From Triplophysa rosa (Eukaryota; Chordata; Actinopteri; Cypriniformes; Nemacheilidae): DNA of 64,000 nucleotides. Positions within the stretch are counted from its first letter, which is position 1, and the number at the start of each line of letters is the position of its first letter. The translations under genes were made by a program, and so were the position numbers. Below, in pieces: positions 1 to 11,402 of this stretch. Under the pieces are notes generated by a model that saw nothing but the letters and a program-made list of their open reading frames with translations, was not told the DNA's origin and searched no databases. The stretch covers positions 8,090,561 to 8,154,560 of the forward strand of contig NC_079898.1 of the NCBI RefSeq assembly GCF_024868665.1. The letters are read 5' to 3'.

Positions 1-338
1 AAATTTGCTCGAACACCTCCGGAACTGCCGAGACGCCCAGGGGAGAGTCACTGCAGGAAGGGACCGTCCGCTGTCCACGTCGTAGATTCCAGCAGAAAGA
101 AAGATCATCCAGATCGTAGAGAAGCTCACCAGATGCGTAGGCTCTGAAGAACAAAAGGTGAATGAATGAGCACGCCGGCTTCCCTCTTATACCCGGACAT
201 CCGGGGAGGAGCCCGGCATGCAAATTTCATTCGCCAATTTTCATTGGCCTTTTCAATATACTCAGAAGATGATAGGTTCTCAAGACAACCCCATTCTGTC
301 GGTTCGACACAACGTCGAGAGACCGACAGAGAGGGAAC
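1..338 (-). mobile_element. DIRS-type retroelement, left-end fragment (copy A)
   Basis: On the minus strand this is the left end of a DIRS-like element, cut by the window edge. It begins at the terminal GTT (complement of AAC at 336-338), followed by the family left terminus, a TATAAAAG-like promoter segment near 185-195 and the untranslated leader before gag. The same leader recurs on the plus strand at 1,377-1,510 and near 43,640-43,800. No coding sequence is left inside the window. Confidence 0.8.
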
Positions 339-1376
339 TGACATTTTCAGATTAACTAATGCTTTTGTAAATATGAATAATGTTGATGTCTAATTGACAT
401 GCAAGCAATGACACTGTTTGTTCTCACATACTGTCATCAGCAGCACCTGTCAGAATGATATTCATGTTTGACAAACTGACGCCTCTGTTTTATTTGTGAC
501 ATTTATATTTCTCAGCTGTGATACTTAGTATTGTTCTCTTTCATTGCATTATGGTTTCAATAAATTTAAAGACAGAGCGGAGTGCATTCTAGCATATACA
601 TGGAGAAATATGTGATTCATATTCTCATTAAATTAAAAAAACATAATCTGATGACCTTATGTCAACCATCTATTCATACTTTGACGTCTTTACATCCGTG
701 TTTGGATGTTTTTGCATTTAAAAGCTCTTTAGAATTTGTCTTTAGAACGTTGCCCCCGAGTCACACTCTTGCTTACAAACTTGTTAAATTGGCTTCCCTC
801 AGACATGTTAATCAAGTTTGTATAAAGGAATTTAACAGGATTACATGGTTATTGGCTTTTCGCCGCTTTTATAATGAAACCAGGAAGCTGAATGCTAATT
901 GAATCTTGATGCGGGTCTGTTGACCCTAACACATTCTGTGTCTGTGGGGCAGGTCATATTAAAACATTAGTTTGCTTGAATGGATTCTTGGACAATAATC
1001 ATTTGAAACTGATGAGGCACAGCATATTTCATAACAATTATGTTCTTAGCAGATGGTTTTTGAACTGAGTGTAGTAATGTTCGTGTAGGTGAGAAGGAAG
1101 AGATCGGGGTCAGGTTGTCTACTGGAGAGAAGAAATATGTTTATTCACAAAATTATATCTCAGTCTAATGCTGACGCTGCGCGTCTCTGTTTCCAGCCTC
1201 CGTATTCCACTGGAGCTGACGATCCTCTCGTGAAGCAGTCCTCTTTCTGGCTTTGTCTCTCTCTCTCTCTCTCTAGTAGACTCTGCTGGCTCTCACACAC
1301 CCGGCTCCTGTCTCCGAGCTGTTTATATGCATCCCCACACCAATCACTGCAATAGAGGACAGCTGATCATCATTTG
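339..1376. other. Spacer between two DIRS copies, no gene seen
   Basis: No convincing exon or RNA gene was found. The first 700 bases are AT-rich. The rest contains a short CT run near 1,256-1,275 and a TATA-like stretch at 1,322-1,328. The sequence just before 1,377 could be a divergent promoter or LTR piece, but nothing confirms it. Confidence 0.5.
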
Positions 1377-1555
1377 CAGAGCCAACGCATCTGATGAGCT
1401 TCTCTACGATCTTTGGTGATCATTTTTCTGCTGGAATCTACGACTTGGACAGCGGACGGTCCCTTCCTGCAGTGACTCTCCCCTGGGCGTCTCGGCAGTT
1501 CCAGAGGTGTTCGAGCAAATTTCCTTTCTGAAAGAGCAAATTTCTCCAGCGTGGC

Positions 1556-1675
1556 ATGTCCCGCTGTTCTCATGGGTGCAACACACTCATCGAGGAGGGG
1601 GACGGACACGATGCCTGCGTCCAGTACGCTGGGGCAGACGTTGTGGATACGTCCTGCCTGCACTGCGGGCGGTGA
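1556..1675 (+). pseudogene. DIRS gag start (copy B), ended by a premature stop
   Basis: The ATG at 1,556 starts the same Cys/His-rich head seen in the better copy at 18,232 (minus). Cysteines and histidine are spaced like a small zinc-binding domain and end in CLHCGR. The frame stops after 39 residues, where the better copy continues for about 290. Later gag pieces can be read downstream in other frames. Confidence 0.65.
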
Positions 1676-2214
1676 TGATTCAGACGTTGCGCCACCATCT
1701 CGTTTGCTCCCCGTTCCGTGGCGGCAGGACTACGGCCTTGCCGTCCGCTACGGCAAGCAGCGAGTGTGATATGAGGATTACTGTGAGCGATAATCCGCCA
1801 GCCACTGGCTCACGGACCGTTCGCACCTCGTCTCGCTCGTCTGACCGTTCCCCAGGAGACGGTCCACCATCTTATTCCTCAATCACGTATTCGGACACGA
1901 TGCGTGATGATGATATCTCTCTTGCAGCATCGGGGGGTGACGTACTGCCATCCGACTCCGACGATTCCTCGGGCTCCCTCCCTCGGGGGGTCAAGCCCAG
2001 GAAGAAGCGGACGTCGAAGTGTCAGCCATGCTTTCCCGGGCCGCCGTGAGTGTTGGGTTGCAGTGCCCGCACTGCCTCTACCGGCACTCGCGGCTGGCTA
2101 CATGGCGCCTCGGGTTTGAGCGCGGCTCCAAGACCTGGAACGCCCCCTTTCCGGCACGTTTCACGTCAAACAAAGTTCGGTCACCCTCTCTTCCCTCGAG
2201 GTTGAGACAGCTGG

Positions 2215-2877
2215 ATGATATGTCGTTCTCCCCCAGGTGGAGTATGCCGCCGCGGTGCACTCGTGCCTGTAGGCGGCGGCCACCTGGGGGGGGCTCGACC
2301 TGGACTCCCGTCCAAAGCATGTGGTGTCGAGAGCTTACATTGCGGCGGACCAAGCTGCCTCCCCTCTCCACGCTATGGCTCCTGCCAGGCCAGGGCGTTG
2401 AGAGAGCTCCACGAGGGTAAGACTGACCCAGCGCTTATGCAGGAACTCCGCGCCGCCACCGACCACACTCTACGGGCGACCAAGGTGACCACACGGGCCC
2501 TGGGTTGGACAATGTCCACACTTGTGGTCCATGAGAAACTCCTCTGGCCGATCCTTGCGCAGATGAGTAACGCTGAGAAGGTCCGCTTTCTCAATGCACC
2601 CGTCTCGCAAGGGGGGGCTGGTTGGTGTTACTGTCGAGCCGCAGCGGCCCTCTCACCCCCCGCCTGTCGGGGGCGCGAGACCCGCACGCGGCCTCCCCCG
2701 GAGGGTTCTCGACAGCAAAAAAGCTGTCCGGCTTCCCAGGCTGTCAGGCTGGCTAGGGAAGACAATCCGTCTCGGCTAGTCGCCTCACGCCCGCCAAGTT
2801 TCAGGGCATCCGATATACCTCAGTCAGAGGCTAGGATGTTCCCGTACTTCGGGCCGAGGTCGCCACCCTTCTGGTGA
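2215..2877 (+). pseudogene. DIRS gag C-terminal remnant (copy B)
   Basis: The stretch at about 2,390-2,620 encodes the helical gag segment with [20 protein letters not shown] and STLVVHEKLLWP. It is shared with the DIRS copies near 17,100-17,390, 42,800-43,050 and 46,270-46,530. The reading frame is open but joins unrelated frames at both ends, so this is a degraded relic. The function is presumed to be a structural gag-like particle protein. Confidence 0.6.
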
Positions 2878-2889
2878 AGGGAGTGATCA

Positions 2890-3480
2890 AGCCCGTCTCA
2901 CCAGCCGAGATGTTCAACGGGTTTTACAGCCTTTACTTTATTGTCCCCAAGAAAGGCGGGGGGTTGCGCCCTATCTTGGGTCTGTGTGTTCTGAACAGGC
3001 ACCTACACAATAGCTGCCTTTCAGGTTGATCACGCAGAAGCGCATCCTGACGTCCGTCAGGTGTCAGGACTGGTTCATGGCAATCGACCTGAAGGACGCG
3101 TACTTCATGTCTCGATCCTCCCTCGACTTCGGCCGTTCCGACGGTTTGTGTTCGAGGGATGGGCATATCAGTACAGGGTCCTCCCCTTCGGTCTGTCCCT
3201 GTCTCTACGAGTCTTTACAAAGGTCGTGGAAGCTGCCCTCCTTCCCCTTACGGAAGGAGGTGTGCGGGTACTAAACTATCTCGACGACTGGCTCAGTTTG
3301 GCGCACTCTCGAGATCTGTTGTGTACACACAGGGACCTGGTGCTCCGGCACCTAGATCGGTGGGGCTACAGGTCAACTGAGAAGAGCAAGCTCTCCCCGG
3401 TGCAGAGCGTCCTCTTTCTCGGTATGGAACTCGACTCTGTCCTCATGAGCGGCCCCGCTCACCCCCCGCGGGGGGCGTGA
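2890..3480 (+). pseudogene. DIRS reverse transcriptase remnant (copy B)
   Basis: The region encodes [18 protein letters not shown], then [13 protein letters not shown] (catalytic Asp block A), then VLPFGLSLS and NYLDDW (the YLDD catalytic pair) and LGMELDS. The frame changes at least twice between 3,000 and 3,200. A stop ends it at 3,480, where intact relatives continue into the thumb and RNase H region. RT would copy the element's RNA; this copy is dead. Confidence 0.8.
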
Positions 3481-3559
3481 GACCCGCGACGAGGAAGCCC
3501 GCACCCACGCGGCCTTCCAGAGGCAGTGCGACTGACTACAGAGCGCTCCCGATCAGTGT

Positions 3560-4395
3560 TGAACTGCCTGAAGCTCTCAGACAGTCAGCGGTCCCCCTGA
3601 AACAATTTCGACCGCTCCAACACTGGCTACAGAGTCAAGTTCCTTGGAGAGCGGCACACCGGCAGCAGGCGTATGGTCATCACGCTTTTCTGCCGACACA
3701 CCCTAACCCCCTGGTCTCCATGACCTTCTTGCGGACAGGGGTCCCCTATGGGATACCTCCCTGCAGGGTTGGGGTGCCATGCGCAACGGGCAAGCAGTGT
3801 CGGGGCGGTGGACGGACCCCCGCCTGCATTGGCATTTCAACTGCCTGTTGTTGGTTGTGCTACTTGCATTGAAGAGGCTACTACCTCTCGTGCAGGGCAA
3901 GCACGTGCTGGTCCGGTCGGACAGCACAGCTGCTGTGGCGTATATCATTGGCATTCGCTCACGGCAGCTAACATGACTCGCCCGGTGCCTCCTACTTTGG
4001 AGTCAGCAGGTGATCAGTTCCCTGCGAGCCACACACATCCCAGGCATCCTGAACCAGACAGCCGATGTGCTCTCTCGTCAGTCGACGTCTCGCGGAGAGT
4101 GGCCCCCCCCGCAGTGACATCCCCGCGCAGCCGGCTCATTTGGGAGAGGTTCGGCCAGGCACAGGTGGTCCTGTTGCCTCCCATTGTCTGCTTTGGTACT
4201 CCCTGTCCGAGGCAACCCTTGGCACAGATGCCCTTGCGCACAGCTGGCCGCGGGACAAGCGGAAGTACGCTTCCCCCCAGTGAGCCTCAGTGCACAGGTC
4301 CTGTGCAAGGCCAGGGAAGAGGAGCATCAAGTGGTACTAGTTACGCCCCTTTTGGCCTAACCAGGACTTGGTTCTCGGAGCTAAGGCTCTGACAA
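3560..4395 (+). pseudogene. DIRS RNase H and methyltransferase-like region remnant (copy B)
   Basis: Scattered frames show [28 protein letters not shown] and LNQTADVLSRQ, which match the RNase H part of the other copies. A block then resembles the region called a DAM-like methyltransferase in DIRS elements. Frames are broken by indels and a run of C residues near 4,104. Identification rests on comparison with copies C and D in this window. Confidence 0.6.
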
Positions 4396-4479
4396 CAACT
4401 CCCCCCTGGCCGCTCCCCCTGGCGAACTGCTTCCCCAGGGGAAGGGGCACGTTACGGCTTCCCAGGCAAAACCTGGTCT

Positions 4480-5272
4480 CCATGTCTGGACGGGACGAGG
4501 AGATCCTGAGTGACCCACTCCCGGTCTGGTTGGGACGTCACTCAGGCTAGGGCTTCGGCCACTCTCGTCCTGGGGCTCTTCTCGGCGAGAAGACCCGCGG
4601 AGTTGCTCGGTCGGGTACGAGCTATCCCTTCCTCAAGATTGACTGGGGAGTAACCTCTCCCCCTCTACACTGGGAATGTATGTAGCCGCTACGGCCGCTC
4701 ATCATGACCAAAGTGCTGGGTAGCCTCTGGGACAGCACGACCTGGTCATTAGGTTCCTAAGGGGCGCGAGATGGTGACCACCTTATCCGCTCTCCGTACC
4801 CTCTTGCGACCTAGGTGGCGGGCCTCAAGAGGCCCCGCCCCCTTCGAGCCTCTCGGGGTTGCCGCTCTTTCTCAGTCTTGATAAAGACGGGGCCGGGATT
4901 CTCACATTATCTTGAGACCCCGCCCCGGCTACGTGCCCAAAGTTCCCACCACTCTTCCGAGAGACCAGGTGGTGAACCTGCAGGTGCTCCCCACCGGGGG
5001 AGGAAAACCCAACCTTTCCTTGTTGTGTCCAGTACGCGCACACTGAGCAGCTCTTTGTCTGTTTCGGAGGTCAGCAGAAGGGAGGGTTGTCTCCAAACAG
5101 AGGCAGGCGCACTGGATCGTGGATGCCCTCATTAGGGCATACCGATCACATTTTGCCCCTACCCGTTGTGAGTGAGGCACACCCCTCATGGGCACTTGCT
5201 CAGGGCGCCTCTCTGGCAGACATCTTCAGAGCTGCGGGTTGGGCCATGCCCAACAACTCCGTGAGGTTTTAA
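4480..5272 (+). pseudogene. DIRS tyrosine recombinase remnant (copy B)
   Basis: Near the end one frame reads [27 protein letters not shown], the C-terminal signature of DIRS recombinases that normally precedes the catalytic tyrosine. Upstream pieces match the [12 protein letters not shown] and VVNLQ blocks of copies C and D. The Arg-bearing first catalytic block is lost in frameshifts around 4,800-4,900, so no active enzyme can come from this copy. Confidence 0.7.
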
Positions 5273-6021
5273 TACCTACGCGCGGAACCGGTGTCAGCCC
5301 GCTTCCTGGCAAGGTGTGGGACCAGCAGCTGGTAGGGCATACGCCTGCGAAAGCCCTTCCCCCTTCCTTAGGGGGATCAGCGGCTATTACGCCTCCCGTC
5401 TTTCCCCCACTGGGTAAAGAACAGGCATTCCATCCATCACTAAGCACCCTTCCAGGGGACAGGCTGGGCAGAGCAACCCTGCCCCCTTAGGCCGGGGAAC
5501 AGTTGAGTTATCTCCCAGATGGCTCTAACCAGACCTAGTGCTCCAGACGTGGTAACCCCCCCCTCCGTGGGCTGTTCCGTCTGATGCATCCTCATGAATG
5601 GTTCCCACCTTGGCAACCCATGACCTCCCCAGGTGGACTCCCACCTTGCGGTTAACTCCTGCAGTCCGCACATTCTTCCCATGAGTTCTCCCCTGATGGT
5701 GAGACCATGTGGTGTCTCCACTATTCCTCCCTACGGTAGGTAGTGGCCTCTGCAGCGTTTTTCCCCCAGGGGAATAATGCTTACCCAGTGGCCCGTACGG
5801 TGACAGGCGGCTACTCGCCATTTAGAGAACTAGGCCTCCGCCCGTGATGGCCGGTGACAGGGGCTTCCCAACTTTGTGTAAAGCTCTGGGTCCCCCTTCC
5901 TATCCACTGGAGGGTCATAATTTCGCGTTAGCGTGTTCGTCTGACTCGCCCAGGCCAGTCAACGTCGCTCCGCAGAGATTGTGACGCGGCACAGTGCTGT
6001 GGCGTTTTCCATAGGAACCCC

Positions 6022-6359
6022 ATTCTGTCGGTTCGACACAACGTCGAGAGACCGACAGAAAGGGAACGTCTTGGTTACGGATGTAACCTCGGTTCGCTGA
6101 TGGAGGGAACGAGACATTGTGTCCGTCATGCCACAACACTGGCCACCCACCCCAGCGGTCGGGGTAGGATGCTTTAGGCTCCTCAGACCAAAGGTGAATG
6201 AATGAGCACGCGTGCAAATTTCATTCCCCAATTTTCATTGGCCTTTTCTAAATACTCAGAAGATGATAGGTTCTCAAGACAAACCCCATTCTGTCGGTTC
6301 GACACAAGGTCTCGTTCCCTCCATCAGGGAACCGAGGTTACATCCGTAACCAAGACGTT
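6022..6359 (+). repeat. DIRS internal complementary region and right inverted repeat (copy B)
   Basis: Bases 6,022-6,067 are the reverse complement of the family's left terminus. Bases 6,065-6,123 are the reverse complement of this copy's own right terminus (6,300-6,359). The bases between are an inverted copy of the left promoter segment. This matches the DIRS layout, where an internal complementary region spans the circle junction. Confidence 0.75.
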
Positions 6360-6379
6360 ACATCTGTAACCAAGACGTT

Positions 6380-7321
6380 TTTCTTCACTGCTCAATGTAG
6401 GGTATTGCAATCGGACTAAATTGCAATGTCGCGAACCAACCTGGTGATGTCACATGCCGTGGCGCTGCAAGATGGCGGCGCCCTTGCTCCAAAAGCCATA
6501 ACAAAACATCACGTTTTTTCTTAAAAGGTTACATGTATCGAATCTGTTATATGTTTTTTTTTAGGTGAAAATAAGTGAAAATTTAAGTGAAAATAAGTTT
6601 ACTGAATAATGTACATTTGATCGAATGGTATATTTCCGCCTTAACGTGCAGCTTTAGAGCTTTGTCTTACGGCAGTGATTTAGTGCCATGTAAAAAAATG
6701 AACAAAAAGATTCAGATTTTAAGTTGTAATATTATGAGAATAAAGTCATATTTTCAACTGATTTAGTGAACAACAGATCTTTGAAGTAAATAATCAATTC
6801 ATTACACACATTATTAATAAATCATAAAAGTTAGCAGATGAGCCTAGACTATATGAAAAATTGCCATAGTTTAATTATAGTACTGTATGTTTTTGATGGA
6901 TATTGATTAACACGTGTATAACCATTACAAATGATAATAATACAATTTAGAAGTAAAATTTTTTAATGGAGTATAAGAAGATGACATTTTATTGTTGTCG
7001 TAAAAATAATAATATTAAGATTACAAGATTAAAGTATTAATATTTTTAAAATAATGTAAAAAATATGAAAACAAAGCAAATTCATTGCAATATAAAAGTC
7101 GTAATATTTAAAGAATAAAGTAAAATTTAGAATAAAGCATTTGGAGAATAAACTCATAATGTTATAACCTGATTCTCATCATTTTTAAACTATGAGAAAG
7201 TATTAAAATATTGACATACAGTATGTAATGCAGTCTTGTCCAATGCCTGATCAACCCCATTTCACATCACTCCTGTCCAATCAAAGTGGAGTTCTCAGTG
7301 ACAGCCCATGTGCGTCCTGTC
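6380..7321. other. AT-rich spacer downstream of receptor copy 1
   Basis: No gene was recognised. A short GC-rich patch near 6,440-6,490 sits in otherwise strongly AT-rich sequence with many AATAAA-like strings. The 3' untranslated region of receptor copy 1 should lie at the right edge. Confidence 0.5.
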
Positions 7322-8266
7322 CTATTTGCTGACCTGAAGCTGTATCATGCCATTTAGAGTTCTTTTCAAATAATTGCGAAATAAGGAACTGGAGAAGCAA
7401 TAGATGACTGGATCAAGAGCACTGTTCAAATATGTAAATGCTAAGGACATACTGAACAACTCAGTTGTTAGATTGTAAGTGTTACAATACTTCTCCCCAA
7501 GTGATTTTAAAATGAGAACAGTCAGCCCTGTGCCAATGCTGGGGAAAAAACAGAAGACAAAAACCCCAACGATAACCAGAACAGTCCGAATGGCCCTTTG
7601 ACCCTTTTTGCTGTCTTTCAACCTCGGTCGAGAACGTAAGACGCAGGTGATGCGCACAGAGCAAAAGATCAGGAGCATTAGCGTCACAAAAAACTCTAAG
7701 ATAAACACAATATAATGCAGGAGGATACCTGGTGATACATCTTCGTAATTACTGAAACTTCTGCAACGGGAGTAGTTTTCCCCTGCCTTCAGAAGGTTGT
7801 TGGTCAGCAAAGGGATCCTCAGAGCTATCACAGTGGCCCAGATGAAGCAGGCAACCCCAGCTGCTTGTTTTGAGGATATGTGATTGGTTTTGTGATGCGG
7901 ATGCACCACTTTAAAGTAGCGGTCAAAAGCCACAGCAGTCATGAACGCAATGCTGGCTGAACGGTTCACAGCCAGCATAAATAGATTAATACGACACCAG
8001 GCATCTCCAAATATCCACGTCTCGCCGCGTACAAAGTTGTCAATGCGGAAGGGTAGACTCAGGAGCAGCAGAAAGTCAGACAGAATTAGGTTGAAGAGGA
8101 ATGTGACATTGGTCCTCCAGGATTTCATATATTTGCAAAAAACATATAATGCCACGACATTGCCAGGCAGACCAAGTAACATCTCGATGATTACCACTGG
8201 AGGAAGGACGGATGCCATCAGTTCGTGGGTTGTATTGCAGTGATGTTCAGTGCTGTTTGGTGTCAT
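7322..8266 (-). CDS. oxer1: OXER1/HCAR-type G protein-coupled receptor, copy 1
   Basis: Class A receptor of 314 residues with a single-exon coding region, likely at the plasma membrane. Visible hallmarks are the GN of helix 1 (Asn36), the Asp of helix 2 (Asp64), Cys91 at the top of helix 3, DRY at 115-117, and DPVIYCF in helix 7. Arg102 in LAVNRSAS matches Arg111 of human HCAR2, which anchors the ligand carboxylate, so a carboxylic or oxo-fatty acid ligand is likely. Two glycosylation sites (NST, NTT) lie near the N-terminus. The ATG at 8,266 was preferred over an upstream in-frame ATG at 8,299 because a splice acceptor (exon from 8,274) lies between them and the start aligns with copy 3. A neighbouring haao gene supports OXER1 over HCAR, but HCAR naming is possible. 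Confidence 0.92.
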   Translation of the reverse strand: MTPNSTEHHCNTTHELMASVLPPVVIIEMLLGLPGNVVALYVFCKYMKSWRTNVTFLFNLILSDFLLLLSLPFRIDNFVRGETWIFGDAWCRINLFMLAVNRSASIAFMTAVAFDRYFKVVHPHHKTNHISSKQAAGVACFIWATVIALRIPLLTNNLLKAGENYSRCRSFSNYEDVSPGILLHYIVFILEFFVTLMLLIFCSVRITCVLRSRPRLKDSKKGQRAIRTVLVIVGVFVFCFFPSIGTGLTVLILKSLGEKYCNTYNLTTELFSMSLAFTYLNSALDPVIYCFSSSLFRNYLKRTLNGMIQLQVSK

Positions 8267-8273
8267 TGTAGTT

Positions 8274-8745
8274 TCTGAAAAATGATACTGTATGAACATG
8301 TATACAGTATATGCACTGTAAAAAAATGTCCCAGCTGTCGAAAAATGTACGTTTTTTTACAGTCTGCTTTTGAAATAGGCTCAAAAACCATCAAGTTACA
8401 ATAAAAAAGACAAATTCACAAGAAAATTTACAAGAAAACTGAAAAAAACATGTAATTTTTCAGGAGAAACTGTTATTTTACAGAATATTTCTGGCACCCC
8501 AGCTGCCAGAAATGTTTTTTTATACACTGTTTCTCGTTTGTACTTTATTTGTTAGTGTAATTTCATCATCTTATTATTATTTTGCTTAAATTCTAAAATA
8601 ATCCAAAATAGAGAGTTCGGTTAGATCTAACATTTTCACTTACCAGAGTAGACTCCGAACTCCAAATTAAGTATATCAAGATGCAGGCAGAGTGTGAGAA
8701 AAAATGCCTCCGCAGAAATCAGATTTTCTTTTGGTCTATTTGTTT
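8274..8745 (-). other. 5' UTR intron and probable non-coding first exon of receptor copy 1
   Basis: On the minus strand a donor (CTG then GTAAGT, exon ending at 8,644) and an acceptor (TTTTTCAG, next exon from 8,274) bracket an intron. The donor and flanking bases are conserved upstream of copies 2 and 3. The first exon runs from about 8,745 down to 8,644. Its upstream side is cut off by the CTTT microsatellite. Confidence 0.65.
8314..8524. mobile_element. Small insertion in the 5' intron of receptor copy 1, MITE-like
   Basis: This segment is absent from the matching intron of copy 2 (around 24,340), whose sequence resumes at ACACTGTTTCTC. It starts CACTGTAAAAAAATGT and ends with the related, roughly inverted AAATGTTTTTTTATACA. 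The ends are imperfect and no clear target duplication was found, so the class is open. Confidence 0.45.
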
Positions 8746-8746
8746 G

Positions 8747-8920
<174 letters not shown>

Positions 8921-9403
8921 CTCTGATCTGTATGTGACTGTATAACTTCCTTCATCCTGTTTTCCAATATAGATCTTACGCAAGTATCTGACATGTCTTA
9001 TCATGTCAGATTTTTTATTCCAACGAATAAATTGACACCTAGGAAATTTGCTTCACATATTACACATAAACAAAAGTATAACCTCTCAAGAATTCAGGGG
9101 CCTGTACCGTGAAAGTAGTTGAACAAACTTAGGGTTACAGAATTATTATTATTTATATTAACTACGGATTTGTTCTATGTAGCCTGTGTCTATTTTGTCT
9201 TCTGGGATTTTTGCCATGGATACTTACCCTTTGTAAGGAATTATCATTTATGCCTTTTCCTCCTTGTTTGGGCTTATCTTTCATGGATTTTTGTGAGCAA
9301 CCCAGGATTTACTTTTGTTCTCTGAGAGATAACCAGTAAAGACTATTCCTATTTTACCTCTACACCGTCTCTTGTGAGTTTCTGCAACGTGGGTTCACAA
9401 ACC

Positions 9404-9472
9404 TCAGCTGGTCTAGTGGTTAGTGCATACAGTTTTCCACGACACGACCTGGGTTCGAGGCCCGGCCATAAC
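9404..9472 (+). other. tRNA-like segment in the gypsy-1 leader
   Basis: The sequence has an A-box-like TGGTCTAGTGGTTAGTGC and a B-box GGGTTCGAGGCCCGG with a 5-base T stem allowing one wobble. A full acceptor stem and anticodon arm could not be folded by eye. It may be a tRNA-derived relic or part of the element leader rather than a working tRNA gene. Confidence 0.4.
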
Positions 9473-9823
9473 AGCAAGACTGAGCCCTTAATAAGATGGA
9501 CCCAGCAGAGGCTAGACGGATTCATGGAGCCGTTAGCCAGCAGGGGATCCTGCTAGGCTCACACGAAGCCCAACTTCAGAGACTGACCGAAGCCATTTCC
9601 CAAATTGGGGAGACCCTGCAACAACTCCATACACGCCTGCCCCAAACCATGCCAGCCCAAGATCCTCCCTCTACAGCCCCCCGGTTTTTTATGAACCCAA
9701 GATACCAGCACCGCAACGCTGCGATGGGAGATCAACTGCGTGTAAAGGCTTCTTGATCCAGGTATCGCTCATCTTTGAATTACAACCCTCCGCCTTTCCT
9801 TCTGAGACAGCCAAGATCGCATA

Positions 9824-11402
9824 CAAACCCGATTCCAAAAAAGTTGGGACACTGTACATTTTGTGAATAAAAACAGAATGCAATGATGTGGACGTTTCAA
9901 ATTTCAATATTTTATACAGAATACAACATAGATGACATATCAAATGTTTAAACTGAGAAAACAAGTTGATTTTAAATTTCATGGCATCAACACATCTCAA
10001 AAAAGTTGGGACAAGGCCATGTTTACCACTGTGTGGCATCCCCTCTTCTTTTTATAACAGTCTGCAAACGTCTGGGGACTGAGTAGACAAGTTGCTCAAG
10101 TTTAGGAATAGGAATGTTGTCCCATTCTTGTCTAATACAGGCTTCTAGTTGCTCCACTGTCTTAGGTCTTCTTTGTCTCATCTTCCTCTTTATGATGCGC
10201 CAAATGTTTTCTATGGGTGAAAGATCTGGACTGCAGGCTGGCCATTTCAGTACCCGGATCCTTCTTCTACACAGCCATGATGTTGTAATTGATGCAGTAT
10301 GTGGTCTGGCATTGTCATGTTGGAAAATGCAAGGTCTTCCCTGAAAGAGACGACGTCTGGATGGGAGCATATGTTGTTCTAGAACTTGGATATACCTTTC
10401 AGCATTGATGGTGCCTTTCCAGATGTGTAAGCTGCCCATGCCACACGCACTCATGCAACCCCATACCATCAGAGATGCAGGCTTCTGAACTGAGCGCTGA
10501 TAACAACTTGGGTTGTCCTTGTCCTCTTTAGTCCGGATGACATGGCGTCCCAGTTTTCCAAAAAGAACTTCAAATTTTGATTCGTCTGACCACAGAACAG
10601 TTTTCCACTTTGCCACAGTCCATTTTAAATGAGCCTTGGCCCAGAGAAAACGCCTGCGCTTCTGGATCATGTTTAGATATGGCTTCTTTTTTGACCTATA
10701 GAGTTTTAGCCGGCAACGGCGAATGGCACGGTGGATTGTGTTCACCGACAATGTTTTCTGGAAGTATTCCTGAGCCCATGTTGTGATTTCCATTACAGTA
10801 GCATTCCTGTATGTGATGCAGTGCCGTCTAAGGGCCCGAAGATCACGGGCATCCAGTATGGTTTACCAGCCTTGACCCTTACGCACAGAGATTGTTCCAG
10901 ATTCTCTGAATCTTTGGATGATATTATGCACTGTAGATGATGATAACTTCAAACTCTTTGCAATTTTTCTCTGAGAAACTCCTTTCTGATATTGCTCCAC
11001 TATTTTTCGCCGCAGCATTGGGGGAATTGGTGATCCTCTGCCCATCTTGACTTCTGAGAGACACTGCCACTCTGAGAGGCTCTTTTTATACCCAATCATG
11101 TTGCCAATTGACCTAATAAGTTGCAAATTGGTCCTCCAGCTGTTCCTTTTATGTACATTTAATTTTTCCGGCCTCTTATTGCTACCTGTCCCAACTTTTT
11201 TGGAATGTGTAGCTCTCATGAAATCCAAAATGAGCCAATATTTGGCATGACATTTCAAAATGTCTCATTTTCAACATTTGATATGTTATCTACTGTATAT
11301 TCTATTGTGAATAAAATATAAGTTTATGAGATTCGTAAATTATTGCATTCCTTTTTTATTCACAATTTGTACAGTGTCCCAACTTTTTTGGAATCGGGTT
11401 TG
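9824..11402 (-). mobile_element. Tc1-like DNA transposon inserted in gypsy-1 gag
   Basis: TA dinucleotides flank both ends (9,822-9,823 and 11,403-11,404). Terminal inverted repeats start CAAACCCGATTCCAAAAAAG and match over about 65 bases. A second copy of the AAAAAAGTTGGGAC motif lies inside each end (near 10,000 and 11,190), an IR/DR layout as in some fish Tc1 elements. The length is 1,579 bases and the transposase is on the minus strand. Confidence 0.95.
10023..11045 (-). pseudogene. Tc1-like transposase with one in-frame stop codon
   Basis: From the ATG at 11,045 the frame encodes an N-terminal helix-turn-helix region (MLRRKIVEQYQKGVSQRKIA), then stops at 10,863-10,865. The same frame continues without a shift to the natural end at 10,023. 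The catalytic part keeps all three acidic sites in context: WSDESKFE, HDNARPHTA and CSPDLSPIENIW. The total would be 340 residues, the usual Tc1 size, so apart from one nonsense codon the enzyme looks complete. The role would be cut-and-paste transposition at TA sites. Confidence 0.93.

Larger units (their letters stand above)
1377..6379 (+). mobile_element. DIRS-type tyrosine-recombinase retroelement (copy B), 5'-truncated and decayed
   Basis: The order is leader, gag, reverse transcriptase, RNase H, tyrosine recombinase, 3' non-coding part, internal complementary region and right inverted repeat. This order and the YR-type ending place it in the DIRS group, which integrates through a circular intermediate with a tyrosine recombinase rather than a DDE integrase. 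The left inverted repeat is missing: homology to the other copies starts at about 1,377 inside the leader. All coding domains carry stops and frameshifts. The right end has GTT at 6,357-6,359 and then a 20-base near-duplicate of its own end (6,360-6,379). It cannot be autonomous. Confidence 0.88.

Noticed and set aside
8267..8299. Upstream in-frame ATG of receptor copy 1 (11 extra residues)
   Set aside because: A splice acceptor at 8,274/8,275 lies between it and the downstream ATG, and the extra residues do not match copy 3, whose own upstream ATG is likewise in an intron.
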